From NCBI RefSeq assembly GCF_003573695.1, contig NC_039359.1, forward strand, positions 116,939,849-117,003,848: a DNA stretch of 64,000 nt, given 5' to 3'. The position numbers and the translations under genes were made by a program. Below the pieces are notes generated by a model. It was given only the letters and a program-made list of their open reading frames with translations. It was not told the origin of the DNA and did no database searches. Source of the stretch: Papaver somniferum. Taxonomy: Eukaryota > Streptophyta > Magnoliopsida > Ranunculales > Papaveraceae. Position 1 is the stretch's first letter. Every line of letters starts with the position of its first letter. This document shows positions 31,813 through 43,815 of the stretch, one piece after another.

Positions 31813-32980
31813 GTGGAAAAATATAAGGCTAGGTTGGTAGCTAAAGGCTATAAACTAAAAGAAAGTGTAGATTTCCTTGGTTGTTATTCACCTGTGACGA
31901 GAATTACTTCTGTTGAGATGCTAATCGCTATTGCTGCCATAAACAACTTTGAGATACATCCGTTGGATGTTAAGATGGCATTTTCTAATACCGTGAATTA
32001 GATAAAGAAATTTACGTAGACCAACCTGAGGACTTTGTAGTGAAAGGTTGTGAAGACAAAATTTGTAAGTTGAACAAATTTTTATATGTTTTTTTTTCAA
32101 ATAAGCACGTAAACAGTGATATGCAAATTTTGATCATATGATAATGAGTAGTGGATTTAAGTTAATGAATGTAACAAGCATATTTACAAGTAACTTGTTA
32201 AGGATGCCTGTGTGATTGTATGCTTATATGTTGATGATATGCTTTTACTTGATACAAACACAGATTGATTAATTCCACTAAAACATGCGCTAATGAGAAC
32301 GTTGACTTGAAAGACTTAGGCCCTGTTGATGTGATCTTAGGGATGAGTATTAGAAGATAATATAATATTTATAGTCTTAGTCGTTCTCATTATATTGAAT
32401 TCGTGCTTGTACTCCGTACGAGTCTTCTTGTAGACTCAAGATAAATAAGGGTAAGGAGTATCTTAACTTGAATACTCAAGAGTTATACGATGTCTGATGA
32501 ATTTAATGAACTGTAACAGTCTAGACATTGCCTATATTGTGAGTAAGTTAAGTAGATATAACTTGTAGTCCAGAGCAAGAGCATTGGGATGCACTTAGTA
32601 GAGTAATATAGTACCTAAAATACTCTATTACCTTTTGTTTGGCTTATGAAAGGTATCTTGCTGTCCTTGAGGGATTTTGTGATGCAAACTGGATAGTTGA
32701 CTCAGAGGAGTCTAAGTCTACGAGTGGATATATTTTCACTCTAGTTTGAGGGTTTTTTTTTTTGAAAGATTTACAAACAGACATACTTTGCTCAATTCAC
32801 TATGGAATTTGAGAGTATTTCTATAGATAAAGCACGAGAGGGGGTCGAGTACCTAAGCTGCTTTTTAGAAGACATTCCTCTCTGGCATAGGCCTGTGCCA
32901 GCTATATCTATACTTTGTGTTAGCCAAGCTGTAATAGCTAAAGCTAAGAATAAATAATCTCAATTGGTGTTATTTTATTG
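31813..32980 (+). pseudogene. copia-2 reverse transcriptase and RNase H remnants
   Basis: KARLVAKGYKLKESVDFLGCYSPVTRITSVEMLIAIAAINNFEIHPLDVKMAF marks the RT N-part (31813-32001). Farther on, in several frames, come YVDDM (about 32232), an RNase H DANW/SKSTSGY segment (about 32685-32740) and NPLTKGLSKEIVN (about 33008). Many stops and indels. Confidence 0.78.
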
Positions 32981-33654
32981 GATTATGTCCAAGGAGAACA
33001 TCGCAAACCCTTTGACGAAAGGTTTGTCCAAAGAGATAGTTAATAATGCATCAAAGGGGATGGGACTTAAGCTCATTAAATAAACTTTCCATGAAGGATA
33101 CTCAACCTTGCTGACTGGAGATCCCAAGATCAAGGTTTTGAATGAGAAACTAATTTGTGGAGGGTTAAGGTAAACACTATCAAAGAATTTCGTTCTCTGC
33201 CCCTTCCCTATGGTGTAGACGTGATAGTGTGACTGCACGTGAGGATGACTTTCTATTAAGTCTTAATGAGTTCCATAGTTTCAATTTAAGATTGAAGTGG
33301 GGTGTAGGAGTAAACACTCTTGTTGGAACTCGCCTATCTGAATGTGGAAGTGGGTCGCTTCCTATGAGAATTGAGCTGATTCTCTAGAGCATTCTGAGAA
33401 ACGGGATTTGTCCATGGCCAAAAAGGACACAACGGCACGAACTTGACAGCACCTAGAGAGATATCACGCGTGGTCATTATCGCGGACTACACCAAACAAT
33501 GGAAGTTCAAGACATCGCGTTCACTGTCCATCAAGTAGTTCCGGCAATTTCTCACTAAGCAAAGGTTCAAGACCTCATGGACACCTCTTGCCTAAGTGGT
33601 ATTTCTCGCTTTCCGTTTTCTGATCTTTATCGGTATTTCATTCATGTGGGGGAT

Positions 33655-34836
<1,182 letters not shown>

Positions 34837-34939
34837 TCAAAATTTCTCTGTTTCTTTCTACTGTAAATCTTTTGATTTTGATTTTCATCTGGGGAAGAAC
34901 CTGGGATTTTACTGCTTCTTTGGTTTTATTATGTCCGTC

Positions 34940-35000
34940 AGATGAGTTACTGATCCGTGTGAAGACTCTACTTTGTGTTTGAAGCGTTAGATTTAAATAT
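34940..35000 (-). promoter_or_regulatory. histone H4 promoter region
   Basis: Upstream of the H4 start, the minus strand has GATATTTAAATC (about 34990-35000), usable as a TATA box, and CACGGATC (about 34950-34957), one mismatch from the plant histone octamer CGCGGATC. The octamer lies downstream of the TATA-like site, which is unusual, so this is tentative. Confidence 0.35.
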
Positions 35001-35245
35001 CTCTAATGTGATTGGTTCAAAGGACGGTAGTCGGATTGAGAAATAATTTGCGTACTTAAATCATTTTTCTTTCCTGTTGAAAGTGTAGACCGTCGGATTC
35101 TAGTTCGATCTGTATGACTAGACATGCGGACTTTGATTGGTTTGGTAATCAAACAACAACAATGCACTACAGGATTCAATTTTTATTTTATTTTATTTTA
35201 TTTTTTGTATATCGAATGAAATTTATATTGATTTAAAGCTGAGCA

Positions 35246-35256
35246 GATAATAATCC
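35246..35256. repeat. target-site duplication of the Mutator-like element (left)
   Basis: GATAATAATCC, repeated at 43892-43902. One base can be assigned to either the duplication or the terminus. Confidence 0.75.
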
Positions 35257-35330
35257 TCGTTTAATTGGGGGCTAGAACTTTTAATTGGGGGCCATAATTT
35301 TTTCTTTGCACCCCAATTTTTTGAGGGTGT
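35256..35330 (+). repeat. left terminal inverted repeat
   Basis: Pairs with 43816-43891. It begins CTCGTTTAATTGGGGGCTAG and contains a second TTAATTGGGGGCC. Similarity decays after about 40 bp but a shared CACCCC block follows. Confidence 0.75.
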
Positions 35331-35617
35331 ATTAAACTGATATTGAAAAGACTGTTTTACTTTTTGCTAAACCCAAATCTTAAAAATCAATTAACTCGAA
35401 TTAGAAACCATAACTAGGCCCCAAATCTATATACCCTAATCCTAAACCAAAAGTGAAAATCAGTTTCTCTTTTTTTCTTTTCATCTTCCTCTCCTCCCCT
35501 TTCTCTTCTCCACCACCACCATTAACGACTCCACCAAGATCTTTTTTTTCTTCAACCGATTCATCGCGTAATCGTCGATGATAAAACTTTAATCGATGAT
35601 TAACTTCTTCTACACAC

Positions 35618-38386
35618 ATGGCTCATACAAAGCAGACCGCTCGCAAAGAACGTCAAATCCCTAATCTCGTTGAAACCTTCAAAGCAAAGGTCGTCGAGGG
35701 AAGAACTCCCAAACCCAAAAAATCGAAAACCAAGAAAGATATGGCTCCAATTAGAAGGTATGTGAACTTAAAACCACCTTCCATTCGATTTTTTGTTGTG
35801 TTTTGATTGTGAAAATGATTCTGGTAACTGAAAATTAGCGGTTACAGTGTAAGGGTCGTTAGTATCGAAATGGAAACCCCTAACGACTTTTGATTTGCAT
35901 GCGGATGATATGAAAAATCGTTAGTGTATTAGGTTGAAGATGACGACCCTAATTCTGCTACTTCAACATTCTGCGACCTAGAAAAGAGTCGTTAGTGTAT
36001 TAGGTTGAAGATGACGACTCTGGTTCGACGACCCTTGTTTATTGGTTAACGACTCTAGATGGAACTCGAACAACCTTCTGTTCCAAAAAATGATAGTGTC
36101 GTCATCTTAGGTCCCATAGATTCGTCATTTAGGTATATGTCCTAGAGTCGTCAACCTGAATCCTAGGATCGTCATTGCCATTTTGGCGACCCATAGTTAT
36201 ACGATAACGACCCTTTAAGGACCAAAATCACCCTCTCTGTCAAAATATTTGAAAGGGTCGTTACCGTGTATATTTGAGTCGTCACATTGTAAAAAAGGGT
36301 CGTTTGTTTTGTAGACCATTCCAATGACGACTCTTTAACTGATACCATAAAGTTGATGTCTTAATGGGGTTTTTTTTATGTGTTTGGAATATAATGCCAA
36401 GAAAACCAAAGACAAGGTTGCAATAATGATAACTCCTACTTCCAAAGCTCACCATCACGATAAATACTTACTTGCCGGTCCATTACGCGGAAAAAAGCCG
36501 AGTGAGGTATCATTTTCTATCACCGAACCAAGAGACATAGTTAATGAGTTGTCGGATTCGTCAGAATCAGACTCTCCTGTTATTTCCGCTAACAGTAGTG
36601 GTGAAGAAGATGAGATACAAGAAGATCCTCCTGTACGAGGTGAAGAAGAATAAGAGGAATAAGAGAGTGATAACGATGATAAAAAAAATGGTAGTGGTGA
36701 TGATTCTGATGATGGTAATGGTGGTGATGAGGAGGAGGAAGGAGATGAAGGTAATAATGGTGGTGATGATGAGGAGGAAGAGGATGAAGGGGATGATGCT
36801 GGTGATAAGGATGATGAAAAGGATGAAGGTAATGATGCTGGTGATAAGGAGGATGAAGAGGATGAAGGTAAAAAAGATGTAGAAGCTGAGGAAGAGAATG
36901 CAAAGCCGAAGCCGGTAAAGAGGGTTAATAAGGATGGAATATACACGTTCTCGCTACTCATTTGATGTTGTCTCCTCTTCGAAGTGGTAAACCTAGAGGA
37001 GAACCTAGATATGGCGGCAAAGTTCTAATTGGATATCCTGGATCGTGGGCTCATACCATATATGAGACAATCGTAAGAATCTCAACTTTCATTTCTATTT
37101 GATTAGTTGATGTTAACTTTCTAATATTTTTTTAATATTTATTTGTTTATGTTTTGTAGGATCATAAGAATGTCGCACGTCTTTTCAGGCACCAATCTTC
37201 TTTTAAGAAAATGGAGTTGTGGCCGCTAGCAGGTGAATGTGCAAGAGTTAGAGACTATGTTGAAAACTCCGGTTTGTACAATGCTGTTGTCAACTCTGTG
37301 ATTGCGTATGACAAGGTCGCAGTATCTAGTTTATGTGAAAGGTATTACGCTGAAGTCGACACATTCCAACTTCCTTTTGGCGAGATGGCATTGACTCCTG
37401 ATGATGCAGAACAAATATTAGGGTTGCAGGTGGAAGGTAAATCAACCAATGACAAGTTCAAGAGAAGGCCTAGTTGGGATGAAATTTATGCATTGACCAA
37501 GAACTTGTTTGGCTGGGATAAAAAGACGACTGATGGGTTTTCGTGCCAGGAACTAAGTACGCGAAGAAAAAGTTCAAACTTGTAGAGATTAGGAATATGT
37601 TTTCTAGGACAGAAAAGAAGGAAAAAGATAAAGGTCTCTCTGATATGGAATGTCGTTATGCGGCGGCTGCGTATTTGTTGTACGTCCTTGCGTCGGTTGT
37701 ATCTCCCGACAACAAAGGTAACAGGGTCAGCGCCAACCTTCTTCAGCTTTTGGATCCCTTGGAAGATGTGAAAAAGTACTCTTGGGGGACTCCCATAGTT
37801 GCACATTTGAATGGTCAGCTTTCCCAGGCATCTCGCGAACGAACTTCTCAAATTAATGGGAATTTGGCGCTAATCCAGGTATTTGGATTGATGAAAGTTG
37901 TCTTCTTTTTGTACGTTTTTTTCCTTTGATTTTTGTATGTTTATTTCATATTTTTAAAATTTCCAACTTTGGTTGTTATAGGTTTGGATTTATGATCATT
38001 TCCCGTCACTGTTCAAAGATAATGAAGACGTGGAATTAAACCCAGATTGGATCAAAGGTAGTCCAACAGGAACCCGTTGGTTGTTCACCGGTTCTCAGGA
38101 TAAGGAACAAACTGATGCGTTGATAGAAATGCGTCAAAAACTTGACAACATCACGGCGAAAAAGGTAATCTTTACTTCGTACAAGGATGATAGAGTTGGC
38201 GCAATGGAAGATGTCATGTATTACTATGGCCCTTTGTTTCACCTTAACGGTTTTTCAATGTACAATCCGATGAGAATCATGCGTCAACTTGGGTTTATTC
38301 AAGATTCACCCAATGACGACTATGTACCTTCGTTCAAGCACAAGTTAGACAAATGTCAGGCTGGCAAGTCAGACGTCGTCGGTTGA
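35618..38386 (+). pseudogene. plant-mobile-domain protein with histone H3-tail-like N-terminus
   Basis: Exon 1 (35618-35757) starts MAHTKQTARK, equal to the H3 tail through Lys9 except His for Arg2, then a basic Lys/Pro-rich segment. After an intron of about 0.6 kb comes a Ser-rich then long Asp/Glu/Gly-rich acidic region (about 36400-36960). The plant mobile domain follows: GYPGSWAHTIYE (to 37072), exon 37160-37878 with MELWPLAGECARVRDYVE, LPFGEMALTPDDAEQILGL, and exon 37982-38386 with VWIYDHFPSL, WLFTG and MRQLGFIQDSP. Introns 37073-37159 and 37879-37981 have GT-AG ends. Two TAA codons near 36650-36662 and a shift near 37540 break this copy. Mobile-domain proteins occur in transposons and as domesticated silencing factors. 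The 36378-36390 acceptor is uncertain. Confidence 0.75.
35840..36335. repeat. TCGTCA-type motif cluster 1 (mobile-domain gene intron 1)
   Basis: About nineteen occurrences of a short motif, roughly RRGTCGTYA on either strand (GGGTCGTTA, TGACGACTC, GAGTCGTCA, TAACGACCC), spread over 500 bp without fixed spacing. None fall in the flanking exons. Confidence 0.75.
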
Positions 38387-38459
38387 TATAAGGTGATCCA
38401 AGATGACGTGAGGAAGTTGATAGGTATAATCTTTATACAAAGTGTAAGCAACACGATGT

Positions 38460-40801
38460 GGTCTTCCTTGGGCATCTCTAGGGGTGCGCGGATTACCCTT
38501 TATTCCTCTTATCGTCACCATTATGCTCGTTTGGCTTTGCTGGGTACCGACCACATGTTTTACATCCATGTCTGCCTTTTGTTTCACTTCTATTTCACTT
38601 TGGGGTCAAATCTTGCTTTTTTGGCCGACCCCTTGGCTTGTGGAGGAAAGACTTCTCATACTCTGTATATTCCGCCTGGACATACTCATGACGTGATGGG
38701 TTACTTGTGCATCTCTTGCCCGCATTCGTTGTTTCTCTAAATGACTTTTTAGTTGTCGGTCTACCCGGTGGTTTTTGTTTGATTGGCTCTTCTTCTACTC
38801 CCAAGCTCTTACGGGCAGCCGGCCAAAAATTAGAAACCAATATTTGTCTTCCTGCACAATTCATTTTTCAATATTTCTCATTGATATACTTTCCAATCTC
38901 CAGGTCTCCAAATTGTTTATCAGCGGCTCCTGTGGGATTTGGGGTGAATGAAAGTTGCTTCCAAAAAGGATCGACATCTTCAATGGGAATTATCCCCTTG
39001 TACCCACCAAGCTTATGTTTACACGGGAGGCCAAGCCACGTCTCGGTTGTACAATTACATTTAATCACTTTTCCATTGGAAGCTTTCACTCGAAATTTGT
39101 TAAGTTCAGTCATCATATGCTTTATTGCCCACCATGATACTTGGTGTGCAACCCCACGTAGCAATTCTTTGTCTTCAATGTATTTCTTCATAAAACGGTC
39201 TTTACTATACTCCATCTGAGTCACTATCTTGCTAAGATCATTCTCGGCGTGCTCGTGAATAGCTTCATGTACCGTAACTACCCCACCAGTGTTCTCTTGA
39301 TGAATTTTTTTCCAAATGTCCATGGGAATGCTCTGCAATACTCGTGGACTCATTTTGGTAGTGCTTGTACTTATTGGTCCATGCAGAAACAAACTTGTCC
39401 TTCCAAGGATTCAACCATGTATCTAGGCAATAATCGACCACCTTCTTATGATCCGTACTCCAATCATCAATAAACTTCTGCAAATTTGCATAGTACTTTA
39501 CTTCGGTTTTCGAAAGAGCCAAATGGTCCCAATCTTTGCAGAAATCCTCCCATAGATCCCATCTTCATCATATTTTTCCTTTTCTTTCCTTTTCTCTCCC
39601 GCTCTCTCTTTTTTTTGAAAGTTGACTTAGACGCTCGTCTTCCTCCTTGAAACGTTGATTACCCTTCGCAGGTTTGATCTCTTGGATATGGTTCTTGCAA
39701 TTAGAAAAAAGATTCATTTGGATGTGCCACATACAAAGGAAATGCTGAGCAAGTGGAAAAACTTGACGTACGACACTCATGACTACAAAATCCCTATCCG
39801 TGTATATAACCTGCGGTGTCTATTCGCCACGGTAAATCAACCTTACTTGTTCCAACGCCCAAACATAGTCCTCTATTCTTCTTTTTCCATAAAGCACCAT
39901 GCAATGGTGAATGATTGTTTATCCGAAGTGTGACTAACCACGTTCAACAACGACATGTTATACTTGTTGGTCTTATAGGTGCAATCTATGAACAAGACCT
40001 GGTAAAAACACTGAGCCAAATCCACCATCCTAGGATGGGCAGGAAAAATATGAGTCACTTTGTCGCCCGGACCCACCCTTGTTTGCATGGCGTAGTTAAG
40101 TTTTCTGCCAACCACTCTGATTGTTGCATAATTAATCTACCATCCCATTCAGTTCTCTTGATCGTTGCTTTGGAAGCGTAGATTGTGGAAATAATAGACA
40201 AGTTTGTCTTATCTTCCGCCCTTATTGTATTTAGGATATGAAGTGGCCTACATCCCTTCATCTGCCAGACCTTTTCCATTTGATGTGGTTTCAATCTGGC
40301 ATATGCTGGGTGTCCTAAAAGACTTCTAGGTGGAGGATGGTTGTGACGACCATCCGGAATACTATACAAACTTCATAGATGAGTTTCATGATGCCTTTTG
40401 AAAACAATCCTGAATGGGCATTTTATCTTCTTCAACGAAGTTTTGTAGACCCTTGTCGTCTTCTTCTCATACTTGTAGTTCTTTCCTTTGTGACTTTCTT
40501 CTTTATCCCCTGCTCTCTTGCATACCATCTCCATTTGCTTATAATCAACGTGTTTGCTTTGAACAACTACACACATCTTCTCTTTTTCCTTGGAAATAAT
40601 CCATTCCTTGACCTCAGCCTTAGTTTTCCACGTCTACATTAAACAAATAACACGTTCATGAGAACACTAATTAAACAATTTTCATAAAGATATACATCGA
40701 TTCAAACAATAAAAACCTACCAAATCGGTCATATAGTGTTGGGAGGTATTCAGACAGATAGTGGAGACGGTTTCAGGTTGAGAGCTCGCACGTACAACCA
40801 A
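38460..40801 (-). pseudogene. MULE transposase with SWIM zinc finger and AT-hooks
   Basis: Exons 40801-40721 and 40633 onward join in phase across an 87-bp GT-AG intron. The N-part has the MULE/FAR1-like module (WKTKAEVKEWI, VVVQSKH, MVCKRAG, KKIKCPFRI). The transposase core follows: VTHIFPAHPRMVDLAQCFYQ, FIDCTYKTNKYNMSLL, YTDRD and LCMWHIQMNLFSNCK. Then TWLNPWKDKFVSAWTN, the SWIM motif CNC...PCKHKL (about 39050-39010), and two AT-hook-like sites, PPGRPTTKK and KPRGRPKKQ (38760-38600). It would bind the termini and catalyse excision. A TGA at 40373 and shifts near 40110 and 39885 disable it. Its 3' end converges on the mobile-domain gene. Confidence 0.85.
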
Positions 40802-40849
40802 CTACAGACAAAAGAAAAAATATCATTAAACAATCGTCAATTTATAAGA

Positions 40850-41160
40850 TGTAGACATGACGACCCTACTGTTTATTTTGCTTTACCATACAAACGGTCG
40901 TCATCTTTACATTTGCAGAACGACGACCCTAACAGTCGTCAACTTTATTTACAGGTTAACGACCGATAAGCTTGAAACTCAAAGATCCGTCGTCATGGTT
41001 AATTTTTGTAGAACAACGACCCCTTTTCGATTAAATGACGACCCTTTTTATACACAGACGACACGACTCTACATTGACAAATATAAACCAGGCTGCCCAG
41101 TTTTCACCTTGAGTCGTCACTGTATATATATCTAGCTTGACGACTCTGTACGAAGTTATT
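40850..41160. repeat. TCGTCA-type motif cluster 2
   Basis: About eleven motif copies on both strands (ATGACGACCCT, GGTCGTCATC, TAACGACCG, GAGTCGTCACT) between the transposase exon at 40801 and SANT-like gene 1. Confidence 0.75.
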
Positions 41161-41353
41161 CCGGACTTTGAAAATCAACGGTAACTTTGACTAGTTATTC
41201 ACCTTGAGCAGTTATTGCAGAACTAACCGTTTTTTTTTTTAAAGTTAGCCGTTGGGTTTTTTCCTATAAAAGGAAACCTATCCCTTTGAAAGTTATTCAC
41301 CCATCACTTTCAATTTTCCCAAATAAGCCATCTATCACTTTCAAACACCAGAA

Positions 41354-41856
41354 ATGGCTGCAACTCAATTCAGTAATCAAGAAGACGTTGCTATTGTTAG
41401 AGCACACATCACGCTCACGAAGCACGACTTTGAAAGGGAGGAGTGGGCCCCTAGTAACATAGATCAAACATCCAATGCTTGGTGGAAACGTGTATTTACG
41501 ATCTTTAAAGCACTGAACGGAAATCGTAATAGAAGGACGCTCCAGCAGATAAGGGAAAGTTACGAATTTTTATACAATGAATGCGTATTGCTGAGAGACG
41601 AATTGAAAGCTCGGGATGACGCTCTTCCTGACGAACCGCGAATGGATAGAGTAAGTTTTTGAATCAATTGGGCGTTCATTAAAATAAGTTTCTTCGGTTA
41701 TTTTTATTCAAAAATAGTAACTTATAAATTTTTTTTTTTTTGCAGTACTCTTTGGGTCGCAGCCAATACGAATTCAAGTACGTCCATGAGTTTTTGCACG
41801 AGGAATGCTATCGTCTCTTGAGGGAAAGTGAATGGAAATTCGACCAATATGATTAA
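41354..41856 (+). CDS. SANT/Myb-like accessory gene 1 (two exons)
   Basis: Exon 1 (41354-41650, 99 codons) encodes FSNQEDVAIVRAHITLTKHDF, then DQTSNAWWKRVFTIFKALNGNRNRRTLQQIRE, a tryptophan-spaced three-helix pattern seen in SANT/Myb-like and transposon-associated DNA-binding proteins. The intron 41651-41745 has GTAAGT and TGCAG. Exon 2 (41746-41856, 37 codons with stop) encodes YSLGRSQYEF to EWKFDQYD. The 135-residue product is intact. A clear TATA (CTATAAAAGG, about 41263) and CT-rich leader precede it. Its paralog lies 0.5 kb downstream. A DNA-binding role is inferred from the fold pattern only. Confidence 0.72.
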
Positions 41857-41989
41857 ACTCGTTTAGGTGTTCTAGCGCAATATAGTGAATTATTTTATGC
41901 GTTTTCCTTCTATTTTATTTCAAGTACATTTATGTTTTTTCGAATTCAATAAAATGCATGACTTCAAATATTGGTTCAGTAACTATAGT

Positions 41990-42210
41990 TCAGAAAGGGT
42001 CGTCATGGTTTGTAAAAAAACAAGTGACGACTCTATAGATTGTTTGAAATTGTTGGCATGAGTCGTCACTTTTGAAGAAAGACAGATTAACGACTCTAAA
42101 TATTATTTAACACAGTATAATACAGTCGTCAGCCAATAAACTAAATAAAAGACGACTATTTCCATCTTCAACAGTCCTCACTTTATTATTATATAAGGTA
42201 ACGACCCATA
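41990..42210. repeat. TCGTCA-type motif cluster 3
   Basis: About seven copies between the two SANT-like genes (GGGTCGTCAT, TGACGACTCT, GAGTCGTCAC, TAACGACTC, TAACGACCC). Confidence 0.7.
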
Positions 42211-42388
42211 TAGCAGTTAATGTGAATTTTGAATTCACCAAATGTGGTTGAGTCGGGCAACGGTTAAAAATTCAAAAAAGTGACTGTTGGGTCGTAAATT
42301 TCTATAAATAGTGACCCATATCTCACCCCTTCTTCACCCAAACCATAATGATCAATTCTCATTTATTTATCATCCAAGAGGAAACACC

Positions 42389-42858
42389 ATGAGTATTCCC
42401 TACACTGCTGAGGAGAATTGTGCCATTGTGAGAGCTTGGAAAGCAGTCATAAACCACTTCGAAGATCAAGACAAAGACATTGATCAAACATCAGATGCTT
42501 GGTGGAACCGCGTATTCATCGTTTTTGTGGCGTTGGACGGAAATCGCAACTCAAGGTCTTTGAAACTCGTCAAGGAATGGTTCGAGGAGATAAAATTGGA
42601 ATGTGATGCTTTCAAAAGAGAAATGAAGGCCGTAAGGGAAGCCATGCCCAATATGTTGGGTGTTATGAGAGTAAGTATTTAAACAAGTGGTAAAACTTAT
42701 CAAAACCTTTGAACAATACTAACTAAGTTTTTGTTTTGTGTTTTCAGTTGGGGAAGGCTAATGCGCGATATGAGGTGCTTCATGGGAAAAAGTTTGAGTT
42801 CGACGATTGCTACTTTATCTTGGAAGGCACTATGTATAATTACGCCATTTATGGTTAA
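42389..42858 (+). CDS. SANT/Myb-like accessory gene 2 (two exons)
   Basis: Start chosen at 42389 (MSIPYTAEENCAIVRAW) by alignment with gene 1; an upstream in-frame ATG exists. Exon 1 ends at 42670 (GTAAGT donor), the intron is 42671-42747, and exon 2 is 42748-42858, exactly 111 bp as in gene 1 and also phase 0. Core: DQTSDAWWNRVFIVFVALDGNRNSRSL. The 130-residue product is intact but clearly diverged from gene 1, so both were probably kept by selection for some time. TATA-like CTATAAATAG at about 42302. It may bind element DNA or pair with transposase; this is inference. Confidence 0.72.
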
Positions 42859-42979
42859 ATGTATCAGTGCACCGTTATTATCTACTGTATTTCATTTCCT
42901 TCAATGCAACGCTATGCAAGATGTATGCCTTTTACGATTCAATGAAATGATCCTATGGAATCAAAAATTATGATAATCC

Positions 42980-43315
42980 AGTGAAAGGGTCGTTAGTATA
43001 TTAACTAAGAAACTGAACGACTCTACATAAAATTTGAAATGGCTGGGTAGGGTCGTCATCTGCTATGAATACGACTCTAAGTGTTTTATTTACTGAGAGT
43101 TTTGGTTTTAAAGTCGTTTGTCTGTAAACAAAAAAAAACTAACGACCCTTTCTGACCTAGCAAAAAGAGTCGGCAGTGTATATCACACCACCCTAACGAT
43201 TTTTCATAACCTGGAAAAGTTGCAGGTTTAAGTCGTCATTGGTAGTGTCAATATACTGACGACCTTAAAGAGTCGTTAGTTTATACAACACCCGACTATA
43301 ACGACCCTCACTCTG
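42980..43315. repeat. TCGTCA-type motif cluster 4
   Basis: About twelve copies after SANT-like gene 2 and before the 43390-43608 exon (GGGTCGTTAG, GAACGACTC, AAGTCGTCAT, TGACGACC, TAACGACCC). Confidence 0.7.
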
Positions 43316-43389
43316 AGTAGTTTCATAGTGACCATGAATCGACCACTTGGAGTACCATTCAGACAATTTGAAGAGTATAGGAAGTTTAC

Positions 43390-43608
43390 CTGATTTTTTT
43401 GAGCTCCGGGTTCTTCATTTCGAGGATTGGTTCCTTGATTTTGAGCAATATGTTCTTCATTTTCACCATTATTCATGGCTTCCTCTATTAACATCTCTTC
43501 ATCAAACATCCAATCCATGTGATTAGTTGAGACAATCTTACCATCAACACAATCATGGTTGTTATTTGAAGCTTCATCAACCTCATTCCCTCCACTTGAA
43601 TCAATCAT
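43390..43608 (-). CDS. probable first exon of the MULE transposase gene
   Basis: ATG at 43608 opens 73 codons of acidic, Asn/Glu-rich sequence (MIDSSGGNEVDEASNNN to GAQKNQ) ending exactly at a CAG|GTAAAC donor in phase 0. The next suitable minus-strand exon begins after TGTAG at 40801, also in phase 0, and continues into the transposase. This would create a 2.6-kb intron containing the two SANT-like genes. It may instead be a separate small gene. Confidence 0.45.
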
Positions 43609-43815
43609 TTCTAAAAATCCTAGCTTTCCTCTCAAAACTCGTCTTCTTCTTCTCAACACGTAAAAACCCAAAAATAAAATTTCCCCAAATTTTTATCCCA
43701 AAATCAGATTTTAATCTAAACACACTTACCAACTGATTAACTTAATTAATTCTTAATACTAATCATTCAGGGGCATTTTAGCCATTTAGAAAATATTTTG
43801 ATAAGGGGTAACACA

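Noticed and set aside
35618..35757. Bona fide histone H3 gene
   Set aside because: Only the first ten residues match H3; from residue 11 on the sequence is unrelated and the exon continues into an acidic, then mobile-domain protein inside a transposon.
36455..36961. 168-residue Ser/Pro-rich frame on the minus strand
   Set aside because: It is the exact antisense of the Asp/Glu/Gly-rich repeat of the mobile-domain gene; its openness comes from GAT/GAG repeats.
38707..39219. 170-residue plus-strand frame
   Set aside because: Opposite strand of the transposase SWIM and AT-hook region; no independent motif.
40379..40642. 87-residue plus-strand frame with hydrophobic stretches
   Set aside because: Antisense of the transposase N-terminal exon, which has family motifs and matching splice phases.
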